Source of the DNA: Bolinopsis microptera
Lineage: Eukaryota > Ctenophora > Tentaculata > Lobata > Bolinopsidae
DNA: 64,000 nt
Direction of reading: 5' to 3'
Assembly: GCF_026151205.1 (NCBI RefSeq)
Contig: NC_087080.1
Location: 3,699,096 to 3,763,095, forward strand
The translations under genes were made by a program, and so were the position numbers. Positions 23,025-37,000 of this stretch are shown here, piece by piece; within the stretch, counting starts at the first letter, position 1, and each line of letters opens with the position of its first letter. The notes beneath the pieces are model-generated. The model was not told the origin of the DNA. It worked only from the letters and a program-made list of their open reading frames with translations, and made no database searches.

Positions 23025-23440
23025 TCTATTATCTTTTCGATGTTTCTACTGTTAAGTGCATACCCTTTACCTTGTAATTTAGTGTATGAAGTCTTTACAA
23101 TTTTCCTTGGTTTGGAACCTATATGTGGATTGCTTTTCAGGTTTTCTTGTATCCTGACTTGTTTTCGTGGCACACCTGTGCATTTTAAGTTGTTGTGCCT
23201 CTATAATCTATTAGTTTAAATTAATATTATTAACTGTAATCAGTAATACACCACCTGCAGATAGTTTGCCAGCCAAATTGGGTGCGAATTTTACAGTTGG
23301 CAGATATGTCCTCTAATCCTGTGTGTTAGGGGCACTACGGCCTTGTAGCATTCCGTCGATACAGAGAGATAGCTTTTACTGGCTTTGAGCAGCTCCTCTA
23401 CTGCAGTGTACTACTACTACTTGTACTTGATTAGGTCTCC

Positions 23441-24799
23441 TCAATCATTCGAGTGGCCTGCACCAATGAACTCCCGTTTGTGACGTATCATCTCCCTCCA
23501 AAGTTTTCGGTCACTAGCCATCTTGCTCGCTCCTTCTAGGTCTATGTCAGTGTTTCCTGTAAACACTGCAGCATCTTCCAGCAAACATTTCCTCCAGTTC
23601 TTTCTTGGACGGCCCCTAGATCTTCTCCCATGCGCAGGGGTCCAGTTAAGCAGGTACTTAGGAAGCCTAGTGTCTGGCATTCTGGTGACATGGCCAAACC
23701 AACGCAGGCGGTTTGCTCCTATGAACGTCTCTACTGGATTTATCTTTGCACGCTCCAGCACTTCAGTGTTTCTAACCCGATCGAGCCATCTTATCCTAAG
23801 TATTCTCCTCAAGCAACGCTGATGGAACACCTCAAAGCGATGTAGCTGCTTTTTGGTTGTGTTCCAAACCTCACTACCATATAACAATATTGTCAAAACT
23901 GCTGCCTTATAAATCCTGATCCATATATTACTCAGTTGATTGAAGGCTCCGGAAGCTTTCTGAATCCTAGCTGACAGCTCACGGTCGATAGTACCGTCGC
24001 TGGAGATAATTGTACCTAAGTACGTAAAGTCACTAACTTGCTGCACTGGCGTGTCTTCAACAGTGATGTTCACTGTGGCTTCTTTCGTGTATGGCCGTTG
24101 AGAGGTTGCTTTACCAATGACCATAGCCTCAGTCTTTTTACCATTGATTCTGAGACCTCCCTGGGCACCATACATACACAAAAGGTCAGTTGTTTCTTGA
24201 AGACCTTCCTCGCTGTTATCCAGTACAGCCATGTCATCTGCATAGTCTGTATCTAACACAGTGATATCATCAACAAGCGGACTGATAGATCTTTGAAGAA
24301 CCGCTCCGTGGGACACCACTTTGTTGCTTTCTGTTCTCTCAGCAGCCACATTGAGGCAGACATTAAAAAGTGGGGGACCCTGAATGTCTCCTTGGCCACT
24401 GCCTGAACTTACTTCAAACCATTCTGATAGTTCACCATTGTGTCTAACAGCACTGACAGTTCCATTAAAGAATGCCTGTATTATTCGAATGTATTTACAT
24501 GGCAGGCCATAATGACTGAAAGCTTTCCAAATATAATTCCTGTCGATAGAATCAAAAGCTGCCTTGAAGTCCACAAAATTTACATACAGGGGGAGATTAT
24601 ATTCAATGCAGTTATGTATAATAGTGCGGAGTGAATAAATCTGATCAATGCATGATCTGTTCTTTCTAAACCCACACTGATTGTCTCGTAGCAAACTTTC
24701 TAAACCGTCACTCATGCGTTGTAATATGATGATTTGATACAGTTTAGATGCTGTAGATCTTAGAGTGATCCCCCTGCAGTGTAGATGCCATAATTTCAA
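23441..24799 (-). CDS. Non-LTR retrotransposon reverse transcriptase, 5'-truncated
   Basis: A 452-codon uninterrupted ORF with the RT motifs in order: CRGITLRSTASKLY (8-21), CGFRKNRSCIDQI (42-54), VNFVDFKAAFDSIDR (73-87, catalytic Asp), SGSGQGDIQGPPLF (132-145), DTDYADDMAVL (183-193, catalytic YADD) and DFTYLGTIISSDG. Then comes the C-terminal RRLRWFGH-like segment (here NRLRWFGHVTRMPD) and GRRSRGRPRKNW. It copies the element's RNA. The apurinic endonuclease domain expected upstream is missing, so it is a 5'-truncated insertion. A TAGTAGTA-like stretch on the minus strand at 23410-23425 may be its 3' microsatellite tail. The ORF is intact, suggesting recent insertion, about 280 bp upstream of the kinase gene start. 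Confidence 0.85.
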   Translation of the reverse strand: MKLWHLHCRGITLRSTASKLYQIIILQRMSDGLESLLRDNQCGFRKNRSCIDQIYSLRTIIHNCIEYNLPLYVNFVDFKAAFDSIDRNYIWKAFSHYGLPCKYIRIIQAFFNGTVSAVRHNGELSEWFEVSSGSGQGDIQGPPLFNVCLNVAAERTESNKVVSHGAVLQRSISPLVDDITVLDTDYADDMAVLDNSEEGLQETTDLLCMYGAQGGLRINGKKTEAMVIGKATSQRPYTKEATVNITVEDTPVQQVSDFTYLGTIISSDGTIDRELSARIQKASGAFNQLSNIWIRIYKAAVLTILLYGSEVWNTTKKQLHRFEVFHQRCLRRILRIRWLDRVRNTEVLERAKINPVETFIGANRLRWFGHVTRMPDTRLPKYLLNWTPAHGRRSRGRPRKNWRKCLLEDAAVFTGNTDIDLEGASKMASDRKLWREMIRHKREFIGAGHSND

Positions 24800-25082
24800 A
24801 TAGTGGAGTCAGCAGGACTCCAATCGATAGACCCAGGCAATCAATTGAACAGCTAGCCCACCAATGGAAATGAGGTTCAGATTGGACCAATTCTATGCAT
24901 TGATCTCTGTGTTGGACTGGAACAAATTGAGTCCCATTCAGCTTTGAATTTGTGATTTAGCAAAACTGGGCCTGATTGATTTGGTCTGTTATCTAGATGA
25001 AACTTTGCTGAGTTGTCAAATAACCGCTTTTTTGTATAGGAATGGTTTAGTGCTGTTCTGATAATGGATAGGGTAAGATATA

Positions 25083-28000
25083 ATGGCTGCACAACCAACA
25101 GCTGAGTTTCCAGAGAGAAGACGTAAAGAAGACAACTTATTGAGGTTAGATTTAAATATTTGTATTCCTTATTTTTGATGTCCATATTGGATAAATTTGA
25201 ACAATGAACATGCACTATAGATCCGAAATGGAGGCTGCGCCAATACAGTAGCTTCTCACCGAGTCAGGAGGTACATAATTCAAATGAGTACCTACTTAAT
25301 TTCTCAAATACAAACGTTTTATCAAATAAAACTAATCCATGTTTCTTCAGGTCGCTCATACACCAGGGATTAGAGACTATAAAATTTGACGATGTGAGGT
25401 ATACACACGAGCTGATTGGGGAAGGGTTTTGGGGTGAGGTATTTAAGGTGAGAACTTCTTGTCGACTATGTTAAATATTTGTAAGTTGATTTTATCAACT
25501 TGATAAGATCAATTATATTGCATGTATATTACTATTGCAATTTCTTTGTTTTGTCGTTTCTGATATGTATCTATAAGTTTGTTTTGGTGACTGGGACTTA
25601 TCACAATATTTAACAAATATTGTCCAGCAGTTGAGTCGTAAATTTGGTTACACTGCTGTGTTTACAACGCAACCACAAATCATATAACATTGTTTTATCA
25701 AGACATGCTATCTACATGAAATGTTTAATATTTATAATGACACAATTGTTGGAGTCTAGATTTATACAGTAATATGGTCATGTTAGTCAGATTGGAGTGA
25801 ATTGTAAACACGCCCTTAATGTTTATTGTTAATGGTCACCATGTTGATTGGTAATGAAGTTAACCCTTTGTTTGAAGACAAAGGGTTGTTGCAAAACTTG
25901 TATCACAAAACTGTGAATAAAGAACCCTCTCATTTTTATTGTCAAGATTGTAGACTATGTTGGTAGAAAACCAAAAGCAAGGATTTTATCACAAGTGCGC
26001 TACAGTACAAAGTTATAAGCCTTAGTTGGTTAATTAACTAGTTAGTAAAACTGTTTACCAATTACTTGGCTAAATTATGATAAACAAAATATTAAAATAA
26101 GACAGAAGTACAGTTAAATGAGTCTTGGTTGTACAATCTGACAGTGTAATCACATGCCGATGCAGTAACTACCACAGGGCGGCGTTGCTCCATAATCTTT
26201 ACAGTCTTCGTTTTCAAAGCAGGAAACTCTACTTTTTTTCCCTGAAAAAGACACTGAATCAATCACCTTTAAACACCTATTATAAAAGTCAGTACCCATA
26301 CGTTGGCCTTTATAGCTCAGTCACTGAGTGCCCAATTTAAATACTTCTTTCTGGTATGACTTAGTACCACCACTGGTTCGAGGAATTTGTCAACTCGAAA
26401 AATATTCGCGTTCATTTTTTTCAAATGGAGGTTCATTTTTACATTTATTTGATAGTTTGGATAGTCGGATCAAGCTAAATGTTATTGAATTGTGTTTGGC
26501 CATTCGAATTACGTTTGTCCTGAAAGAATTAGAACTGTAGCTTCTCAGATGACCGAGATATGAAGCATAACGAGTTTATTCATTACGTGTGATCAGGTGA
26601 TTGGTTTACCTAATCACGTGATAAGGTGCCCCCGTTAACTACCCCGTTAAACATTATGGGAATTGTTAAGGGTGCCCAATTAAGGTGTCGTGTCACGGTG
26701 TCACATAATCACCCAGTCAATTTTGTTAACGAGATACAGAAAATGCTTGATAACTTCGTTATTTCTAATCCGTTTTGCCTCATGTTTTCAGATCATATGC
26801 AACATTTGATAATCTACCGTCTCTGAAAAAAATTAGGCGTTCAGCATGTTCAGAGAAAACAATATAGGTGTTTTAATATTGAATGGGCGTGGTCTAAAAT
26901 ATTAGAATTTTCAAATTTTGACGACGGAATCCTCGAACCAGTAAGTACAGTATGCCATCTGCAAAGCAACAGCTCTCAAATATAAAACACGGCGGAGCTA
27001 TTAAGGCCAACGTATGGGTACTGACTTTTGGCCCACCCTGTATATATTATTTTTTAATGTATATTTATGAAACCTAAATCTTCATCCTTCTCCATTACTT
27101 GTCACTGAGCCAGGGAACCAGTGGAGAACCAAAGTAAAACTTAACAAGCAACTAGTGTGCCACTATCATGCAGTTCAACACAACGTGCAGTTTTCCAAGT
27201 AAAACAGTGCAAAGTATTAAAATTGGAAGTTAAACACTTACTCGGACCGTCTTTGCCTTTAATGAAGCACCACTCCTTCTTCCAGGAATACCTGTCCGAA
27301 CAGTGAGTCTCCGGTTTAGTCCACAGGTTGCCCGGGTGTCTGTTACACTGCTTCCAGCACTTTTGCTGAGGTGGGGTTATTATCAGGAGATTTGTAGAAG
27401 TTATAAGTAGTTGAAAAGCAATATTATTGAGAATATTTGAATATAAGTTACTGCAAGGTATTTACATGACTTACTGCAAGGATCTTGTTGAATGATAATT
27501 GGCGAAAATATGTGGTTCACAGCTTATGAGACCACTGATATGAAAAAATGCGCCGAAAATTCCAGAACATTATAACTGAAACCTACATTGTAACAGCCGT
27601 AGCTACAACCGTATTTCTGATCGCACATCTCTCCGTTAAAGAAGCAAGTGCTGTACGCCAGGCTGACCAGCACCGCCAGTATAATCGTACATCTCATCTC
27701 CAGAACCGACTCTTCAACCAGCTATAGGGAGATTTGCTGTTATCTTCAGTGTTTCCTTACAACGAGTGGTATATGACATCTGTGACGTGTGTGTCTGTAT
27801 TATTGTACATTGCCTCCTCCTTTTAGTGTGCTTAGTCTCCTCTACCATGGTAATCTCCTCTTTTATTCTCTCTCTCCTCTCTACTCGCTTACTTGACGGC
27901 CTCGCCAATCATGTCATGAATATTTCATTAGCTGCGGACTAACGGAGCTGCCGTAATTAGCCATTGTTGCCGGTCCTACCCAGCATATCGCAACATACCG

Positions 28001-31000
28001 GAACCACCTGGAGTGATATCGTAACATACCGCAACCACGCGGAGTGAAATCTTAACATTCCGCAACCACTTGGAGTGAAATCTTAACATACCGCAACTAC
28101 TTGGAGTGAAATCTTAACATACAGCAACCACCTGGAGTAAAATCCTAACATACTGCAACCACCTGGAGTTAAATCTAAAGATACTGCTACCACTTGGAGT
28201 GAAATCTTAACATACCGCTACCATCTGGAGTGAAATCTTAACATACCGCAACCACCTGGAGTGAAATCTTAACATACCGCAACCATCTGTGTTTGTGAGT
28301 GAACCATCCAGTTCATTGTACATTCATCATGATTCATGCTGTGTAAATGTAGCTTAAGATGCCCTGTATATAATGTGTATTGTGTATCTGTAACACTTAG
28401 CAGTATGGGTAGTGGATATTAAGGAGTGGAGATAACACTCAGAGCAACTCGTCAGTATAACTGGTGTTATATAATATATTGGCGTGTTATCTTGTTATGG
28501 ACTGTGTAAGGTTTTCTGGGATACACACTCACCCATGGTCCTGTATCCCCCTGCTGACTCGTTGACGTGTCATATATTTGTAAGGTTGTAAGGTCACGTG
28601 TATGGGCATGTGGTGTCACGTGGTGTCACGTGTGAAGTGCTGTGTTGTGAGATTTGGTACGATTTGTTAGGTTTTTATGTTATCCTGCATTACTGTGGTG
28701 TGCGATGATTTATGTGGCACTTACATTTTTGGTGCTATGATTAAGTATTTGGCAAATATCTCCCTGTCGTGCATCTAATATTAACATTTCTTTACAATCA
28801 AGGCTGTACTTTACACACGATATATCCGCAGAATTTATATTAATATACGTTACAAAATACTAGACTTCAGGGTCTATTTGGTGTAATATGACACGAAGTT
28901 TATTTTGATACGTTACTGACTATACATACTGTATACGTTTACTTAAGGATTACTGTATGTCCTGCTGCCACATTCTTTCATTTTAATAATTTCAATAAAT
29001 AAATGATTTTATCAACTCGATATTATAAATCAACAATCTAAATTGTCACGTTGATTGTTGACATGATTACATTATACATATCATATAATATATTATTACA
29101 TTACATAAACTTCTTGTGTATTTGATTCACATAAAACAGTAGGCTCACGTACTACTATTACAGATAACGAGTGGTGACAATGTTATGGTGTTAAAGACGT
29201 CCAAAGCAGGTGTCAGCAGTGGAACTATACAAGGAGAGCAGCTTACTTTAAATGAGGTGGAGATAATGAGGACACTCCACCATCCTAATATTGTGAGGTG
29301 GGTACACTGACAAACTGACAAACTGACAAACTGACAAACTGTCAAACTGACTGACACTATGTTTTAATACTTAACACTGTTTAAATAACTAATAATTTGA
29401 GGAGGTTCTCAGAAGATGATTAAATTGTAGATTTTAAGAGCCTAACTAACCCTGTGTATTTATTCCCTTCCCCAACCAAAATTCAAGTTATTACCATTAA
29501 ATATATATACATTGTGAAATGAGTAGAGAATGTAACAAATAAATGTAATGTTACAAATAAAAGTGACAGTTGACACTTTGATTTAACGAGGCTCTTTTCT
29601 GGAGACGACTAAGTGAGAAGCCGAATAATAGGTTAAAATGAAACCGGAAATTTTAATAACAGCACAGTTATAATTATCGATTCGCGACTCCAGAACTGTC
29701 AGTCGTCTATAACAACCTAACACTCTTGCACAGACACCTCTTGTACAGACAGACAACATTACTTAATATTCTTGGCTAACTACAATTCCAAGAAAAATAT
29801 CATGTTTGTAACCATACAAATTGTTGTTGTGAAAATTTGTTGAGCACATGTAGTATTTCCATTTTCCATCCAGCTTGATTTAAAAATTCCGACAATACTA
29901 TTGTTTCTATTTCACACAACACATTAACAACATGTTTGTTGTAGAGTGTAAGATATACATTTGAACAGACAAGTTTAAACAACATATTGTAGTGCTACAT
30001 TTCATAGGTACACGCTAATAAAATACTCAAACAAACTTATATATATTACAGTAAATATCTATAAGATATCATAACGACATGTAACATCAGGATACAGATC
30101 ACAGATCTAGACGTTCACTACAACCCCTACAAGGGAGATTTGTTTGGTCACTCTCTCAGCTATGTTGGATAGTTATAGAGAGTAGTTATATTTAGAGTTG
30201 ACTATCTGCGGTACTATAAACTATAAACATGTTGCGCATACCTGAAATAGCTATGTTGCAGATCTGAGTGTGTGATGACAGATATTTGTGGGTGGTCAAC
30301 CAAAATATAGACAAAATAAACCATGTTAAGACCTAGTAAATGGTTAAAGTGGAGGATTGTGTTTGGCAGAGGCCGGGTCAGTGATTATTCAGTGATATAA
30401 AACGTTAACTACTGCTGTCCAGTACTATATTGGATGAGAGGAACTTAACGAGCTATGAAGATGAGATACAGCTGCCTTGAGTCTGGTCTCTATTAATTTA
30501 GGGAGGCGATGGAAACATTAATACGATAAAGATTTCGTTTCAGAAGCTTTTCTAAAAGCATACGATATTAACCGTCGTCAGGTGTTGTTGATTAAATGGA
30601 CCTTGTTATTTTCGGGAGAGTGCTGCACTGGTTTATGTCATTACTACCCTGCCTGCAGCTTGCACGTGTTAAAATAGTTGTTAAAAGAGATTGGGTAACA
30701 ATATTCATTAACTAGACCGACTGAAGATATCACTCTTTAAAAGTTAGCACGTTAGAATGGGTCAATTGCGGGATTATGGCCGCTGCTGACGGACATTACA
30801 TAATTGAAAGCAAATAAATCTTGAATACTCTGCGATTATTTATTTTCTGGTATGTTGAGAATAGAACTATAGCTTCAAACCTTTACCTTACAAAAACGCC
30901 AAAAACAAGATTTAGAGCTTTCCTGGTAGGCGAAATGACGAATAATTCTTACATTCGGTAGAACCATTTCAATATGAATAAACATTCAACATTAAACCGC

Positions 31001-34000
31001 AATGTTGAATACATGCAATACATTTCGATTTTAGCCGCATTTATGCAAGATTTACAAACAAACATATTGCCTAAAAAGCTAAAACTTTTGGTTTTCAAAA
31101 AACTTTGCAAAACAGTTTTCATCATATTGTACGCTGAAAAACAACCATTAACGACTCATTTATAAAGCGCTTGCTGTACTCAACAATAACTATACTCTCA
31201 TGATAAAGTGTGTATTAAGCTACAAGTTCCAGATCGCTGAACTTTAATAATGTTTCAGGTTTTTGGGGTGCTGTGTTACGGATAAGGGCCAGCTGTATCC
31301 GCTACTTGAGGTTAGTAAATACTATACTTCTATACATTTAGTTATTAACATTTAGTTAACATCTACAATCTATATCTTAAATAACTTTACTTTCAACTTG
31401 GTAAACCTCTAGTCCGCTAGTCGTTGTAGCTCACTTAATTCTTAACTGTAAATATGTTTCTACTAGTATAACCCGTGCCTACTGCAGCTGGGACTTCACT
31501 ATCGCAGTTGAAATGCAAAAGTATGAACGAAAACATTTTCGTAGTTAAAGCGGTGCGAAAGTATGAACTCGCTCATTCCAAACAGACCACAATTTAATTC
31601 TGAGTGCCCCTCACATGTTTACTCCTTCATAAAAATATTTATCATTTTTTACAATCCACACATTATTTTCAACTCACCCTGTTTTCTTGATTAAGCCGTT
31701 AGGAAATTACACGCGAACGAACGAATGAACACACATCTTGAGATTATTAGTATAGATATAATTACTAATTAATATAATATCGATTTAATTAAGAGTTGCT
31801 GGGATAGCAGAAAGTTAATAGGAGCTTGACACGATTTCTCAGTGTAGACTTATGTCATTATGTGCTCTCTACTCAGAATAAATATTCAAATTTAATTCAA
31901 AATGCGATATAGAACTTGAGTTAAAGACTAAATAGACAGTCATAAGACACTTTGTCGGGCTGCTGTAATTCTAAGGCAAACCCGGGCCTTATAAATATTT
32001 CAGGAATTCGTCAAAATGCTGCCGCCCTAGATTTAAAGCCTTTGGTGATGCTTTCTGTAAAGTAGGATTACTGTTGCATTTAACAGGCAAGAGTTCTTTT
32101 AATGACTACGAAGCGTATTAAAGTTCAATCAATCATAGGAATATATATGAAAGGAGCTTGGTGACAAAGAATCTATAATGGCATTTGTAATAACCTTGTG
32201 ATACACCGACACTTAATATTTAATATTTCGGATAGCCGCTCGCAATTTTCTCCAAAAATAAACCCCGCCTTCTAAAACTGTAATAACAATGCAATGTAGT
32301 CACTAAATTCAGTAGCACTGCAATCTTAAAGCCTTTCCCCGTCAGTAATCAACAACACATCATGTAACAAATAATCAAACACAATTTCATAAATCTGGAT
32401 CAACTCTATCCTTATTAGACAGTAGACACCGACCAAAGTTCCATGAGAGGAACGGCAAATTAAACAACGAAGAGGCCAGAATGGTGAACTCAAGCATGGT
32501 TATTAGCAGCAGGTTATTCGTCTTCACCGCTTAGTTTAACATGGTTAATATAGTGGTTTCCAGTAATTATTGTCAAAGTCGTACTCTAAACTTCTAAAGG
32601 TGACGGCAATTTTACACTCTGAGCTGTAAAGGATTTAATATTGTCTGTACACGGAGATTGTCAGATTCTTAAAGCATGCCGGGTGCTATGATAATGACAT
32701 GCCGTTCGCCTATTCGCACAGCCTCAAAGGTTGTCTTAGGGCCTCAATTTGATAAGTTATGTTCTAAGTATATGACCTTTTGCCTTGAATTCTTCAACTA
32801 CAGCTGTACTGTTTCAATACATTAACTTAAGTATGTATTGTTTTCTAAAGATGTCAAAACAGCAAGAATAAGTAACTAGGTCACTACTGAATGAGTGAAC
32901 TTATTTGTGAAGTATGTCAGATGTATGATTCACTTGAGATATCTGGCTTTACAATAAATAAATCTAGCGAAAATCAGCCATCTCGGACGCTGTCATCTGA
33001 ATTCTATATTATTACTTACTTACTTTTGAATGACTTGATGATTAGGCAACAAGATTTGGGGCACTAGTATAATTACTACTAGTATAATTACTGTATAGCG
33101 GGTATACTGTATAGTGCCGTATTTTACTCCTACAAATACGATCCTTCAGCTACTCAAGAATTTGATTAATACTCTGTAAGGGCCTCAATACAGTACAAAG
33201 TACGTCAGGCTTATAATAAAATCAAGTTTAAAAGGTTTACACAATATGATTTAATATGTTGTCACGATAGTTAAATAGAGCCCTAGAGGAGCCCAGTAAC
33301 TGTTAAAATAAATGTACAGTAAAAGATTTTAACAAAAGTGGGCGTGTTTTAGCGGCTTATTTCCCAACAACTACTGGTCATGGTCAAACCATGAATCAGT
33401 AAAATGTAACACATGGTGACAATAATATAGAACTAGAACTGAGTATGTACAGAACAAAAGAGAGTATGAAGTATGAACTAACAATTAACACCACAACGCA
33501 CCGGTGTGACTAAAAATAGAAGTTAACTCTGCAATTAACTAGTATTATTGTATTAAACCTCTGGTTATCTTAATAAAGACACTCACACAACTCTCCACAG
33601 TGTAGACTTCATAGTTATGGAAAGAAAAACTTTGGACGAAGTTAGTAAAAAGAGAAATGATCTTCAAAACTCAATCATTGTTGTTTCTCCGACATACAAA
33701 ACCTTGGGGGTGCCGGTGCATGATGAAAACTAATACTAAACAGTAAACAGAATAAAACATCTGCCAACACCACAGTAGTAGATCTGAATTACTGAGTAAC
33801 TCAAAACCATTGTATTACAGGCTAGTCAGCGTTGTAACAGTAAACAACAGCAGCAGTACGAACTACGACTTAGCGAGATCATTGTCGCACGTAATGTTTC
33901 CCGATCATCAAACAAAAATAGGTCACAACATGTATAAAATACTAGCCCACTAATCCCAGTCTGAATTGAGGGGGCGTGGCCCTCATTAACACTCTAAAGT

Positions 34001-37000
34001 TTTTGCGTCACTAACAAAGTAACAACTATATTTTTGAACCATTGACCGCTTCATTGACCGTGATAAACTCCCTTAGACCACCTGTTTTGGGATAAAAACT
34101 TTATTGTAACTCACTTAAAATTAAATCAGTTTGTTCTTAAAGGTGTTAAACATATTAACATGAAGTGGAAAGGGATTAAAGTTGCCTCATGTGGTTTGTG
34201 GGACATGTCTTTTTAAAGGAGTCCTTAGGCCGCACGAAATACAGCGTTGTAAATGTGATAAAGATGGTAAAGGTCCTATGTAAGTGAGGAATGCGTGGAG
34301 ATGGTTGGTGGAGATGAGGGGTGGGGGGTTCCAATGGTGAAAAATGGTGAAATCTTACCTTTTGGATATTCGATTCGCCATAAAATCTTTCACCATTTTT
34401 CACCATTGTAATCCCCCCGGCCCTCCCCCGATGGGTGGAGACTTGAGAGATTTTGTGTACTGTAACATAGAGTCAGAATTACTGCTCGATTTCTGGCCCG
34501 TCAAATTAGAGATTGTTACTGCAAACCGTCAAATCTCGGTGTGATTAGTCTGTTTATTATAAACTGCAGTGTTACTGTACAGTTTATAATAAACACTATG
34601 ACGTCAGGGAAGTAAGCTGTGCCCACATTAGTGCTGAGTTTCGGTTAGAATGGTCTTCGTTAGGATTAGTGTTAAGATTTCAGCAGACATGCAGATATAG
34701 TGTACCAGGGTTAAGCAAATCTTAACTGGCTGTTTAAAATTTACCACAAAATTTAGATATTATATCCTCGAGCTACCAGACTGAAAGATTTCCATGTGCC
34801 AGATCAACTTTTAAACATTTTCCTTTCAGTTCATAAATGGAGGTACGCTAGAGGATTTCCTTATGAACGAAAGTATTGAAATACCTTGGATAACACGGTT
34901 TACGATCGCTTCCAACATTTCCAATGGAATGAAATACCTGCACAACCACAACATCATGCACCGGGATCTTACTAGTTCGGTAAGCTTAGTTGATAAGCGT
35001 GTGTTTCTGCGCCGCACGCAACGTCAACAATGGGATTTTCAAATATTTGTCATATTTGTTCATGTATTTGTCACATAGGGGGGGGTGGGGGGGAGTATTG
35101 AGTAACCCTATTGCCCATTTATTCTTCAACTCTTGGTCAAAATGGGCCGAGCATGGACATCGAAAGGCATTGCTGTTTTTAAGGCTTTGCCCATCGAGTA
35201 TACAAAGTGTGAATGTTTTGGAAGTTTTAATGGCAGAGATGAGCGTGTTATAAAAGTTGTGAGGCACTTAAATACATTCGCACTCTCCATCCAGCCTGCT
35301 GGGATTAATTCACCTAAAACATAAAATATTCATGCTCCAGTGATACAGTAAATACCCGATCTACCGCAAATCTCAAATTTACCGCGGGTAATTTTTTCCC
35401 CGAATTTTTCTTCAGAATTCACTCCAAAATTATAAAATATTCATGCTCCAGTGATATTTGGTACAGTAATTTTCGTCTGGACAGAAACACACTTACATAA
35501 TATATATGCAGTAAAAAACACAAGATGTGCGTGCTCGTGTCTGGTAAATTCCTTACATTCCTCAGAATATACTGCTGAGGATCGCGGAAGCTGCAGACGA
35601 TGTTCAAGTGGAAGCCTTGATCTCAGACTTTGGACTTGCCAAGGACATGAAGATGAAGGAAAGAACTTTGTCCCAAGTAGGAAGTGTGGATTGGATGGCA
35701 CCTGAAGTCATCATGGGTAAGCACAGCACTTTATTGACACTCTCGCACTTTAAATCCTATTTATTGGAGGGTTTTACGTTATATGCACCTTATTAAGGTT
35801 TAAACATTTAAAGATGTGTAAAAGTTATTTTATGGGTTTGTAAAGTTTTGTTATTTAAGTTTTGCTATTTAAAGTCGTTAGGTGTTAGGCACTTGTTGAA
35901 TATTTCATATAATCTCAAGTCTCTACTCTCTCTAACATGCATGTCTTCCATTCCTGAACGTCATACCATATATTTACGAAAGTTAGCGTATATATTAATT
36001 ATATGTCTGAACTAGATACCGACACACCGGCTTCTCCCCCTTATATAATACTCTTTACACTTCACAGGGAAGCAATACAACAAGAAAGCTGATGTTTTCT
36101 CCTACGGTATAATCCTGTGTGAGATGATTGGCCGGTGCGAGGCTGACCCTGAAACTTCTGTCATCCGCACCATCAGCTTTGAAGTGGACTTTGATGACTT
36201 TACCGTGAGGTCGTGCGAGGGTTGCCCGCCTCAGTTTCTGGACTTGGCTAAAGCTTGCTGTCAGGTAAGGAAGGTTGCTCCGTCTCTCCGAGTTGACGTC
36301 AAGTCCGGGCTGGTTCAGGCTTGCCAGGGTGGTCTTCCTCTGGTCGCCGTGTCAACACATTGTCACGTTCTATACTCCTGCCAGGATGCGGCGAAATATG
36401 CGATTATTTGCGTGTCGTGACAGATATCTCGCTGAGAATACATAGCATACCAGCTGCTCGTTACAGCAGAACTCAAAACGCAGGGCTGTGTTAGATACTA
36501 GAAACTTCTAATATTGCATTACACAATTGCACAATATATAATATCTATATATTGTGACTCGTATCTCACCCTTCTTAAGTCTAATCTGCTAAGTAAATCA
36601 AGTGACATTTTACGTCAGAGATATTAGGTCACATTTAACAGCGGTAAAGTTCACGTACGGTTTCCTCCACGTATTTCGTCCGGATTTGGTCATCCACAAT
36701 TCACACCCTAATAATTTCAATGCGTTATGTAAGTGGTTTGGTATGTGAAATATGGGGATGGTATGCAAACTATTAACAAGGTTCGCTCATACTAAGCTAA
36801 AAACCGTTCACTTATAATGAAAATGTTTACTGTGCGTCGGCATAAGATCATCATCAATCTAATATTTAAGAAGGTTCTGGATGTTTATAATATGGTGAGG
36901 CTGCAGGGTAAGATTTAATGCACATTTCTGCACAAATAAGGGTTAATCCGTTATTACAGATACGATTTCTCTAGGTGTTAGAGTTATGTGTAACGGTGCG

